Below, in pieces: positions 1 through 8,057 of a stretch of 64,000 bases of DNA. The stretch's first letter is position 1, and the number at the start of each line of letters is the position of its first letter. Location of the stretch: NCBI GenBank assembly GCA_963991985.1, contig CAXDRX010000002.1, forward strand, positions 118,348 through 182,347, given 5' to 3'. The notes under the pieces are model-generated. The model ran no database searches. It saw only the letters and a list, made by a program, of their open reading frames with translations, and was not told the DNA's origin. Origin of the DNA: MED-G17 sp963991985 (GTDB lineage: Bacteria; Bacteroidota; Bacteroidia; NS11-12g; UBA9320). Position numbers and translations under genes: made by a program.

Positions 1-70
1 AAAATTAAATGATACTGGCTTTGTAGATGCAATAAAAGGAATCAACACAAAGAAAATTTGGACGATATAA
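1..70 (+). CDS. C-terminal end of an unidentified protein (partial)
   Basis: An open frame enters from the left edge (frame starting at base 2) and closes at TAA 68-70, leaving 22 codons that end in NTKKIWTI. It is too short to assign to a family. It would converge on purM, with 66 bases between the two stops. Nothing recognisable lies in 71-136. The frame could also be chance, so confidence is low. Confidence 0.35.
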   Translation, partial: KLNDTGFVDAIKGINTKKIWTI

Positions 71-136
71 GACAAATTCTATCGATTCATTTTCCAATGA
101 TTTCAGCAAAAACAATCGTGTATATATTACTCAATT

Positions 137-1294
137 TTAATAGGTAAGCCAGGTGTTGTCTGAATAAATTCTCAAACTTTCTTGAGTTTTTGGTACCACT
201 CTGCCAATGATTTTTGCATCAATACCAAATTTCTCTGCGGATTTAAGTATGCTGTCCAGATGTTTGCTAGAGAGGTAAATTTCCATTCGATGACCCATAT
301 TAAATACCTCATACATTTCTTTGAGTGGGTAACCTGTTTGGGATATTGCTTTGAAAATAGGAGGGATGTCGAAAAGTTTATCCTTTACAACACATAATTT
401 GGGGTCTAAAAACTTAAGGACTTTGGTTTGTCCCCCGCCTGTGCAATGAATCAGGCCATGGATATGGCTTTTGTGGTTTCTGAAAATTTCTTGAAAGAGA
501 GGGAGATAGGTTCGGGTAGGACTAAGGATGGCTTGACCAATGTTGAGGGGTGTGCTCTCAAGCGAATCTTCTATTTGATAATTGCCTGAATAGATGAGTT
601 CAGACTTTGTATGGCTGTCGTAGGTTTCGGGATATTTGTGTCGATAACTTTTGTGCAACAAATCATGGCGGGCTGAAGTAAGTCCGTTGCTTCCAATTCC
701 CGAGTTGTATTTGTTCTCATAGCTTGCTTGGCCAAAAGAGCTTAGTCCAACAATGACATCTCCTTTTTGAATGTTTATATTGATAATTTCTTCTTTCTTT
801 TCTCGAGCAACTATTGTTGAATCGATGATTATGGTTTTGACTATATCGCCAACATCAGCGGTCTCGCCACCTGTAAGTTGGATGTTTATGTCAAAGGTTT
901 TCATTTTGGAAATGAATTTTTCAAAACCTAAAATGATTTCATTTAGTACTTCTCCTGGCAGGATATGTTTGTTGCGCCCAATGGTATTTGATAATAAAAA
1001 GTTATTGGAAATACCGGCACAAAGCATATCGTCGGTATTCATTACAATAGCGTCTTGTACCAAATCATGCCATACACTTAAATCCCCTGTTTCTTTCCAA
1101 TATAGATAGGCCAAGCTAGATTTTGTTCCAGCCCCATCGGCATGCATCACATTGACATAGTTGCTGTCATTACAGAGTAGATCAGGGGATATTTTGCAGA
1201 AAGTATTTTTGAAAAGGCCATAACCAAGGGCTTTTACTGCCTCATGAACTTCGCTTTTTTGGGCACTAACCCCTCTCTGGTTGTATTTGTCCAT
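137..1294 (-). CDS. purM: Phosphoribosylformylglycinamidine cyclo-ligase (AIR synthetase)
   Basis: PurM catalyses the ATP-dependent closure of FGAM to AIR, the fifth step of purine biosynthesis, in the cytosol. The protein (385 aa) has the family start YNQRGVSA, the HADGAGTKSS segment and the TGGETADVGD glycine-rich motif of the PurM/AIR-synthase fold, and a second-domain signature around HCTGGGQTK. The length and sequence style match the longer Bacteroidota form of PurM. I chose ATG 1294 (MDKYNQRG); an in-frame TTG at 1309 would add five residues and overlap the upstream gene. It lies 7 bases after the OmpA-family gene on the same strand, so the two are probably co-transcribed, although no functional link is known. 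Confidence 0.93.
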   Translation of the reverse strand: MDKYNQRGVSAQKSEVHEAVKALGYGLFKNTFCKISPDLLCNDSNYVNVMHADGAGTKSSLAYLYWKETGDLSVWHDLVQDAIVMNTDDMLCAGISNNFLLSNTIGRNKHILPGEVLNEIILGFEKFISKMKTFDINIQLTGGETADVGDIVKTIIIDSTIVAREKKEEIININIQKGDVIVGLSSFGQASYENKYNSGIGSNGLTSARHDLLHKSYRHKYPETYDSHTKSELIYSGNYQIEDSLESTPLNIGQAILSPTRTYLPLFQEIFRNHKSHIHGLIHCTGGGQTKVLKFLDPKLCVVKDKLFDIPPIFKAISQTGYPLKEMYEVFNMGHRMEIYLSSKHLDSILKSAEKFGIDAKIIGRVVPKTQESLRIYSDNTWLTY

Positions 1295-1301
1295 GGGCAA
1301 G

Positions 1302-3878
1302 TTACTCAACCAATTTTTTCAAGTAGAGTTTCATCTCCTCTTCTCTAATTTCAGTTTCTTCATAGTTTCTGAAAGCATTGTAGCCAAGAACAGTAGGTTT
1401 GCCATCATCAACCATTTTGCATCTTACTTTTTCTAAGACGGTTCCTCCGGGCAAGCTTACATTTTTTAATGTAAATGACCTACTATAAATTTTTTCTCCG
1501 GAGGTTAATTTGATTTTTTCTTTCCCATCTTTAAAATCATTTAGACTTAATTTTTTTGCTCTTAAGAGTCTTTCTACCATGGCTTGAGGAATCCGTGTTG
1601 TAGGCATCTCTGGGCTATATAAAAAGGTTATTCTGCTTTTCCCAACAGTGGCTTTGATGATATAGTCTTCTTTGCGTTTTTCAAGAGGAACCACATCATA
1701 TGTTTTTTCAAAAAGTTCTTTTTCAGCTTTTAGTTTCAATTCTCTTTGTTTTTCTGCTTCAGCAACCTCTTTTTCTTTTTGTAAGACTGCATTGTATTTT
1801 GAGATGGTATCTACGAAGTGATCTCTAATGGAATCTAAGAAAGGGCTAATCAACCCGTCTTCTGAAGCAGCGTTGGGATTGTATGTTTTTACCAAGCTAT
1901 CCCAATCCATGGTATAGTGGCAACTAATAATTTTTACAACGGTTCTTCTGTTGGCTGCATGTTGTTCTTCCTCACAAGGTGTGATTTCAGTTCCTTCACA
2001 AGCGCAATCATTTACAAGTTTTGATTCGCCATACCCTCTAGCTTGTAGTCTAAAGGGATCTACCCCACGTTTGATTAGGTAGGAAACTGAGGAGTCTGCT
2101 CTTCTTTGAGAAAGGGATCGGTTGTATTCATAGGATGCTCTACAATCTGTGTGAGAACCCAGTTCAACAGCCATATTGGGGTACTTTCCCATTTTAGAAA
2201 TGAGACCGTCAAGAATAGTCATGGAGGAGTCCTTAATGAAAGCTTTGTCTAAATCAAAATAAATTGGCAATACATATTCATCGTCACATTGGTTTTTCAA
2301 ACAAAAATTTCTAATAAAATCTTCGGACAATTCAAGTCCAACGGTGGAAACAAATTCGGATCGGCTATCGTAATAATACGATTTTCGGTTGCTCGCTTGG
2401 ATTTCGTATTTTCTATCGTGTAGAAGCGGAGTAATGTATTCCCCTTTATCATTGGTCTTTAAGCTAATTGTGGTGGAATCTTTGTCATTTGTGATGGTTA
2501 CAATTGCATTTTCTATTCCAACTCCATTTTCACAATCCGTTACAACACCAGATAAATTGAAATACATGGGTTCTTGGGTAAATTCATAGATATCATCATT
2601 CCCCCTTGCTCTGTCTGAGGAAAAATACCCATGATTGTTTTCTTTATCGTCAATCACTATGCCAAAGTCATCTCCAAATGAATTGATTGGATGTCCAAGG
2701 TTTTTGGGTTTTTCCCATTGATTTCCCGCTCCTTTTGAAGAATATAAATCCAATCCACCCATACCAATATGCCCATCGGAACTAAAAAATAGTGTTCCAT
2801 CTTGGGAGATGTAAGGAAAAACTTCATTGGCCGGTGTGTTGATTTGTGGCCCCAGGTTTATGGGGTCACTCCAAGTTTTGCCTCTTCGGCTGTATGTGGC
2901 TACATAAAGGTCTTTGGTGGGGAGTTCTCCTTTTGATTTGCTCTCGAATCCGCCTGGCCGATTGGAGGAGAAATACAAAGATTTCCCATCTGGGGACAAT
3001 GCCGGATGTCCATAGGTAAAAGAATCTTTACAGAAAGATAATGGTTCTTCAAAATTTACTTCCCAACCTTTTCCACTTTTACGAGCTTCGTAGATTTTAC
3101 AATTAAGGCCTTTCCCATCTTTGTTGTTGCATTGGGTGAAGTACATCACACTAAACCTTTTGTTAAAGGTAACTACCCCGTCGCTAAAGTCTGTATTGAT
3201 TCCTTCAATAAGTTCAGGTTTGCCCCAACGTTCATTGCCTCCTCTTCCTTGTTTGGTAATCATCCAAATATCTGTGTAAGATCTCATGGTCCAAGGAAGG
3301 AATTTTTTACTGACACCACCCTCCCTATCGCTGGTGAATAGAAGGCTTTTCTTGTTTCTATCCCCAATCATTGGAGAAAAATCATCAGAAGATGTGGTAT
3401 TTGCCTTCGAAAAAGTAGTGATGGTGTATCTATGCCGACGGGTTTTTTGTTTCATTGAAAACGCGGCACTTTGTTTCAATCTTTCTCCATCGGGATCACT
3501 CGGATTACTTTTTTGGTATTCAATAAATTTGGACAAGGCCTCTTCGGTATTCCCCATCATGAGCAATGCCTCCCCCTCTTTTTTTAACAAAATGGGATCT
3601 TTCATTCCTTTCCTACGTGCTTTACCAAACCATCGGCTTGCATCTTTGGCATTGTGATTATACAAGTTTGATTGACCTGCTAAAAAAGCCGCTTCTTGTT
3701 TTTGTTCTTTTGGTATATCAGCATTCTTATAAACTTTGTTGAATTCACTTTCTGCGACCATAAAACGCTTGTTGTCATAGTGCTTCATGGCTTTTTCCAT
3801 GGAGGCGTTATTGCATCCAAATGATACAACAAGGGTGGAAAGCAAAATAAAGAGAAATTTCTGTTGACTACTATTCAT
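1302..3878 (-). CDS. OmpA-family lipoprotein with TPR, PD40 repeats and a degenerate retropepsin-like tail
   Basis: The 858-aa protein starts with a lipoprotein signal peptide (cysteine at residue 22 after VVSFG). In order it shows a TPR-like helical region (about 25-145), WD40-like PD40 repeats (about 155-435, with FTSDREGG, YFSSNRPGG and YFSSDRARG), a carboxypeptidase-regulatory-like beta domain (about 438-510), an OmpA peptidoglycan-binding domain (about 535-652, GSHTDCRASYEYN), a charged linker, and a C-terminal domain (about 736-858) whose pattern resembles retroviral-type aspartic proteases. In that last domain the catalytic DTG is absent: residues YSPEMP stand in its place. The first four parts are the usual architecture of Bacteroidota outer-membrane anchoring proteins, which tie the outer membrane to peptidoglycan and are sometimes linked to type IX secretion (PorE-like). 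The exact role here is unknown. Confidence 0.85.
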   Translation of the reverse strand: MNSSQQKFLFILLSTLVVSFGCNNASMEKAMKHYDNKRFMVAESEFNKVYKNADIPKEQKQEAAFLAGQSNLYNHNAKDASRWFGKARRKGMKDPILLKKEGEALLMMGNTEEALSKFIEYQKSNPSDPDGERLKQSAAFSMKQKTRRHRYTITTFSKANTTSSDDFSPMIGDRNKKSLLFTSDREGGVSKKFLPWTMRSYTDIWMITKQGRGGNERWGKPELIEGINTDFSDGVVTFNKRFSVMYFTQCNNKDGKGLNCKIYEARKSGKGWEVNFEEPLSFCKDSFTYGHPALSPDGKSLYFSSNRPGGFESKSKGELPTKDLYVATYSRRGKTWSDPINLGPQINTPANEVFPYISQDGTLFFSSDGHIGMGGLDLYSSKGAGNQWEKPKNLGHPINSFGDDFGIVIDDKENNHGYFSSDRARGNDDIYEFTQEPMYFNLSGVVTDCENGVGIENAIVTITNDKDSTTISLKTNDKGEYITPLLHDRKYEIQASNRKSYYYDSRSEFVSTVGLELSEDFIRNFCLKNQCDDEYVLPIYFDLDKAFIKDSSMTILDGLISKMGKYPNMAVELGSHTDCRASYEYNRSLSQRRADSSVSYLIKRGVDPFRLQARGYGESKLVNDCACEGTEITPCEEEQHAANRRTVVKIISCHYTMDWDSLVKTYNPNAASEDGLISPFLDSIRDHFVDTISKYNAVLQKEKEVAEAEKQRELKLKAEKELFEKTYDVVPLEKRKEDYIIKATVGKSRITFLYSPEMPTTRIPQAMVERLLRAKKLSLNDFKDGKEKIKLTSGEKIYSRSFTLKNVSLPGGTVLEKVRCKMVDDGKPTVLGYNAFRNYEETEIREEEMKLYLKKLVE

Positions 3879-3981
3879 AAAAGAAACGATGTTGACTGAG
3901 AAACATCAAAAATCATCATTTCTTATTTGTTAAGCAAGAAAAAACTCAATGTTGGCGATTGGCTTTTTAATCGGCGCAGAA

Positions 3982-6141
3982 TTAACGAATAAAAATAAGT
4001 TCTCGATACTTTGGTATCGGCCATTTGTTATCATCCATTTGTCTTTCCAATTCGTCCACATGATTTCGTATTTCTTGAAACATGGGAAAAACTTCTGAAG
4101 CATAAAAGTTGGCTTTTTCTTTGGTGTCTTCAATGGCGTTGGCTTTTGCCCTCTTTTTCTCCATTTTGGTAACCTTTTCTGTTATTGCGTCTACATGTTG
4201 TGTGATGATCTCCAATATCTTTTGGCTTGAGCTTGCTTTGATTCCCGCTCCTTTTAAGGCAATGGAAGTTTGAGCAAGTTCATGTTGGTATTGGTTGGCT
4301 GCTGGTAAGATTTGGGTTCTTGCAATGTCGGTGATGGTTCGTCCTTCGATCTGTAGTTGAAGTATATAGGATTCCAAATTTATTTCTAATCTTGCTTTCA
4401 ATTCTTCGGCTGTAAAGATGCCATTGTCTACCAACACATTTTTCGCGTTTTCTTTTTCCATTGCTTCCAAGGCCAATGGGGTAGTTTTTTTGTTTTCGAG
4501 CCCTCGGGATGCGGCTTCTTTTACCCATTCATCGCTGTATCCATTGCCCTCAAAAAGGATTTTTTTGGAGGCTTTTATTTCCTCTTGCAATATGGCGACA
4601 ATGGCTGATTTTTTTGGAACACCTTCTTTTATTTTTGCATCTACCTTTTGTTTAAAGAGGGCAAGTTGGTTTGCCATAATTGTGTTGAGAACTGTCATGG
4701 GACCGGCACAACTTGAAGAGGACCCCACGGCACGTAGTTCAAATTTATTTCCAGTAAAGGCAAAAGGAGAGGTTCTATTTCTATCCGTATTATCAACCAA
4801 AATTTCCGGAATATTGTGAACCAAAATGGGGTCGATGTCTTCTTTTTTATTGTCCCCTTGGTTTTTTTCAAATTTTTCTAGGACATTGGTCAATGTAGAG
4901 CCAATGAATATGGAAATAATTGCTGGTGGCGCTTCATTTGCCCCCAATCGGTGATCGTTTCCGGCAGATGCTATGGATGCTCTAACGAGATTGGAATGGT
5001 CATGGACTGCTTTGATCGTGTTGATAAAGAATGTTAAAAATTGTAGGTTATCGCTTGGATTTTTCCCGGGTGACAATAGGTTTGATCCAGTATCTGTCGC
5101 CATGCTCCAATTGCAATGTTTCCCCGAACCATTGAGGCCTGCAAAAGGTTTTTCGTGGAAAAGAGCCATGAAATTATGTTTTTCAGCAGTTTGATAGATT
5201 AAATCCATGAACAGTTGATTGTGATCTACGGCTAAATTGGCTTCTTCAAACATGGGAGCAAATTCATACTGTCCTGGAGCCACCTCATTGTGTCTTGTTC
5301 GGATTGGAATGCCCAATTTATGTGCCTCGATTTCCAATTCGTACATAAAGTTGAAAACGCGATCGGGAATTTTGCCAAAGTAATGGTCGTCAAGCTGCTG
5401 ACCTTTGGCAGGATTGAAACCAAACACGGTTCTGTTGGATAGAACAAGATCTGTTCGGGCAAAATAAAGCGCCTTGTCAATGAGGAAATATTCTTGTTCC
5501 CAGCCCAATGTGGCATGTACTTTTGATACTTTCTTATCGAAATATTTGCAAACATCAACAGCAGCTTTGTCTAAGAGGTCCAACGCTTTGATGAGTGGTG
5601 CTTTGTAATCGAGTGCTTCTCCATTGTAAGAAACAAAAACGGTTGGTATACAGAGGGTCTTGCCCGAGGTATTTTCAAAAATAAAGGCAGGCGAGGTAGG
5701 GTCCCATGCTGTGTACCCGCGAGCTTCAAAAGTATTTCTTAGACCACCACTAGGTAAGCTCGAGGCGTCTGGTTCTTGTTGTACGAGTTCGTTGGCACTA
5801 AAAGAGGCAATGGCATTTTCTCCATCAGGATTGAGAAAGCTGTCATGTTTTTCGGCAGTGGATCCTGTGAGTGGTTGAAACCAATGTGTAAAGTGTGTTA
5901 CTCCTTGATCGAGCGCCCACCTTTTCATTCCTTCTGCAATGGATGAAGCAGTATCTCTATTGATTTTCTCTCCATTATTTTTTGCTTCTCGTATTGCCTC
6001 AATGGCTTGTTTGTTGAGGTAATTCTGCATGGCACTTTCGCCAAAAACATTTTGGCCAAAGTAATTTGGAAAACTTTGTTTGGGTTGGTCTACTAGCTTT
6101 GGTTTTCGGCTCGTTGCGAGTTTAAGTGCTTCCTTTCTCAT
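3982..6141 (-). CDS. glnN: Type III glutamine synthetase
   Basis: The enzyme makes glutamine from glutamate, ammonia and ATP and is a main point of nitrogen assimilation. At 719 aa it has the large GSIII form typical of Bacteroidota, not the shorter GSI. Visible signatures are the N-terminal TSIAEGMKRWALDQGVTHF-type region, WEQEYFLID (metal-binding glutamates), GSGKHCNWSM, and NRTSPFAFTGNKFELR with SSSSCAGP. The C-terminal third is the helical extension specific to GSIII. It is preceded by its own promoter-like element at 6164-6171 and by a perfect palindrome at 6192-6205, which suggests separate regulation from prfA upstream. Confidence 0.96.
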   Translation of the reverse strand: MRKEALKLATSRKPKLVDQPKQSFPNYFGQNVFGESAMQNYLNKQAIEAIREAKNNGEKINRDTASSIAEGMKRWALDQGVTHFTHWFQPLTGSTAEKHDSFLNPDGENAIASFSANELVQQEPDASSLPSGGLRNTFEARGYTAWDPTSPAFIFENTSGKTLCIPTVFVSYNGEALDYKAPLIKALDLLDKAAVDVCKYFDKKVSKVHATLGWEQEYFLIDKALYFARTDLVLSNRTVFGFNPAKGQQLDDHYFGKIPDRVFNFMYELEIEAHKLGIPIRTRHNEVAPGQYEFAPMFEEANLAVDHNQLFMDLIYQTAEKHNFMALFHEKPFAGLNGSGKHCNWSMATDTGSNLLSPGKNPSDNLQFLTFFINTIKAVHDHSNLVRASIASAGNDHRLGANEAPPAIISIFIGSTLTNVLEKFEKNQGDNKKEDIDPILVHNIPEILVDNTDRNRTSPFAFTGNKFELRAVGSSSSCAGPMTVLNTIMANQLALFKQKVDAKIKEGVPKKSAIVAILQEEIKASKKILFEGNGYSDEWVKEAASRGLENKKTTPLALEAMEKENAKNVLVDNGIFTAEELKARLEINLESYILQLQIEGRTITDIARTQILPAANQYQHELAQTSIALKGAGIKASSSQKILEIITQHVDAITEKVTKMEKKRAKANAIEDTKEKANFYASEVFPMFQEIRNHVDELERQMDDNKWPIPKYRELIFIR

Positions 6142-6163
6142 AGAATGATTTTAAATTAAGGTG

Positions 6164-6171
6164 CGAAAATA
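6164..6171 (-). promoter_or_regulatory. Candidate -7 promoter element of glnN
   Basis: The minus strand reads TATTTTCG, matching the Bacteroidota -7 consensus TAnnTTTG with C in place of the third T, a variant found repeatedly in this window. It ends 22 bases before the glnN start codon. No clear TTTG -33 box is visible. Confidence 0.45.
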
Positions 6172-6191
6172 ATTTTAAATTGTAATAAATA

Positions 6192-6205
6192 AGCTTCTAG
6201 AAGCT
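6192..6205. promoter_or_regulatory. Perfect 14-base palindrome upstream of glnN
   Basis: AGCTTCTAGAAGCT reads identically on both strands. It begins 5 bases after the prfA stop and, in glnN orientation, lies about 20 bases before the proposed -7 element, close to where the -33 contact would fall. This fits an operator for a dimeric regulator. As an RNA it could only form a 5-base stem with a CTAG loop and is not followed by a U-tract, so a terminator is less likely. Confidence 0.35.
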
Positions 6206-6210
6206 AACAA

Positions 6211-7287
6211 TTAATTCACTCCATTTTCGCCTTTCATTTTTTCTGCATTTTCTGCCATTTGGAGCTTTTCAATAATTTCTTGTAAATCACCATTCAGTAC
6301 TTCCTGTAAATTGTATTGTGTAAGGTTAATTCGATGGTCCGTTATTCTACTTTGCGGAAAATTATAGGTTCTGATTTTTGCGGATCGGTCTCCTGTAGAA
6401 ACCAAAGACTTTCTTTGCTGGGCTCTTTGGTTTTGGGCTTGTTCCAACTCTTTTTCATAAATCCTTGAACGCAGCATTTTTAAAGCCTTGTCATAATTTG
6501 CGTGCTGACTTCTCCCGTCTTGACACTCTGCAACTATTCCCGAGGGGATATGTGTCAGTCGAACGGCGGATTCTGTTTTGTTGACATGTTGCCCTCCTGC
6601 CCCTGAGGCTCTAAAGGTATCTCTTCGTATGTCCTTTAGGTCAATTTTCACATCCAATTCTTCTGCTTCTGGCAAGACAGCCACTGTAGCTGCTGAAGTA
6701 TGTACACGCCCCTGAGACTCGGTATCGGGAACGCGTTGTACACGATGTACCCCTGACTCAAATTTTAAAATTCCATAAACGCCTGGTTGATTGATGTTGA
6801 ATATAATCTTGTTGAAGCCACCTGCAGTGCCTTCCAAAGCGTCTACGATTTCAATAGACCATTTGTTGTTCGAACAAAATTTTTCATACATCTTAAATAA
6901 GTCACCGGCAAAGAGGCTTGCTTCGTCACCTCCAGTACCTGAACGAATTTCGACGATTGCTTTCTTGTCATCTTCTGGATCTTTAGGAATGAGTAGAATT
7001 TTTATTTTTTCTTCTAGCTCTTGTTCTTCTTTTTTCAATTCAATCAATTCGTCTTTGGCCATTTGTTTGAGTTCAGCATCATTTTCATTGGTTAATATTT
7101 CTTCTGCTTCTTGTGTATTGATGCGTACATTTTCTAACTTGAAATAAGCTTGAACAATTTCCTTTAAATCGCTATACTCTTTATTCAGTTTTGTGAATTT
7201 TTCAACGCTTGATGCAATCTCTGGGCTACTAAGCAACTGTTCTAGTTCCAAATAGCGTGCATGGATAGCTTCTAATTTTTCAATCAT
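6211..7287 (-). CDS. prfA: Peptide chain release factor 1
   Basis: RF1 recognises UAA and UAG stop codons and triggers hydrolysis of peptidyl-tRNA. The 358-aa protein has the catalytic GGQ loop (SGAGGQHVNKTESAVRLTH) and, in the codon-recognition region, VQRVPDTESQGR, where the classical PAT tripeptide is PDT. The C-terminal TYNFPQSRITDHRINL is typical of the family. The length is normal (about 360). It is 7 bases downstream of the LpxH-like gene and probably in one transcript with it. Confidence 0.96.
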   Translation of the reverse strand: MIEKLEAIHARYLELEQLLSSPEIASSVEKFTKLNKEYSDLKEIVQAYFKLENVRINTQEAEEILTNENDAELKQMAKDELIELKKEEQELEEKIKILLIPKDPEDDKKAIVEIRSGTGGDEASLFAGDLFKMYEKFCSNNKWSIEIVDALEGTAGGFNKIIFNINQPGVYGILKFESGVHRVQRVPDTESQGRVHTSAATVAVLPEAEELDVKIDLKDIRRDTFRASGAGGQHVNKTESAVRLTHIPSGIVAECQDGRSQHANYDKALKMLRSRIYEKELEQAQNQRAQQRKSLVSTGDRSAKIRTYNFPQSRITDHRINLTQYNLQEVLNGDLQEIIEKLQMAENAEKMKGENGVN

Positions 7288-7294
7288 TTTTTTT

Positions 7295-8056
7295 CTACTT
7301 TTTTTTGATTGCTGCGTAATTAAGCAGTTCTATTTTTTGTTTTTCATATCGAGCATAAGTAAAGTTTTGAAGCCAATCGCCAATGTTTACATAGCTGCAA
7401 TTTTTGTTTATTTCCATAACCAAAGGATGATGTCGGTGTCCAAAAAGATAAAAGTTGATGTGCTGATTGTTTTTGAAGTGATTTTTGGCATATTGATATA
7501 GCCAATCGTCCTCCACATTTTGCTCTTTTTTTATTGATTTGTTTTGTTTGCGGCTTGTTTTGGAGAAATATTGAGCAATGAAAATACTCGTGTTTGGGTG
7601 TATTCTTGCAAAAAGCCATTGAAAAAAATGGGATCGAAATATTTTTTTCAATAGGTTGTAATATTTGTCTTGCTTTTCCAAACCATCTCCGTGATGAAGA
7701 AAAAATTTTTTACCGTTGATTTCTGTCTCCAATTCGTCACTGTGAAGCTGTATGCCGAGCTCTTTTTCTAGATATCCAAATTGCCACATGTCATGATTTC
7801 CCTTAAAAAAATGTATTTCTATGCCCTTTTCTACCATTTGAGCGATTTGTGCCAAAAACCGAACAAATCCTTTGGGGACAACTTGTTTCCACTCAAACCA
7901 AAAATCGAACAAATCGCCCAAAAAATAAATGACGCTTGCATCTTTTTCAATGCTTTTGAGAAAAGAAACAATTTTATCTTCCCGTATTCTTGATTCCTTT
8001 TGGCTGGGGACGCCTAAATGAAAATCAGACAAAAAGTATGCTACTTTGTTTTTCAT
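7295..8056 (-). CDS. lpxH: UDP-2,3-diacylglucosamine diphosphatase family metallophosphoesterase (LpxH-like)
   Basis: LpxH-type enzymes cut UDP-2,3-diacylglucosamine to lipid X in lipid A synthesis on the inner face of the cytoplasmic membrane. The 253-aa protein has the calcineurin-like metal-binding set in order: SDFHLG near the N-terminus, GDLFDFWFEW, KGNHDMW, HHGDG and GHRHHP. The DFWFEW segment is typical of LpxH rather than of general phosphoesterases. It lies 1 base after polA and 7 bases before prfA on the same strand, a compact housekeeping run. A different pyrophosphatase substrate cannot be excluded from sequence alone. Confidence 0.85.
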   Translation of the reverse strand: MKNKVAYFLSDFHLGVPSQKESRIREDKIVSFLKSIEKDASVIYFLGDLFDFWFEWKQVVPKGFVRFLAQIAQMVEKGIEIHFFKGNHDMWQFGYLEKELGIQLHSDELETEINGKKFFLHHGDGLEKQDKYYNLLKKIFRSHFFQWLFARIHPNTSIFIAQYFSKTSRKQNKSIKKEQNVEDDWLYQYAKNHFKNNQHINFYLFGHRHHPLVMEINKNCSYVNIGDWLQNFTYARYEKQKIELLNYAAIKKK

Positions 8057-8057
8057 C

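Noticed and set aside
3879..3981. Longest gap, checked for tRNA, small RNA or promoter
   Set aside because: No cloverleaf, hairpin or TAnnTTYG element was seen; it is A/T-rich spacer between glnN and the OmpA-family gene.
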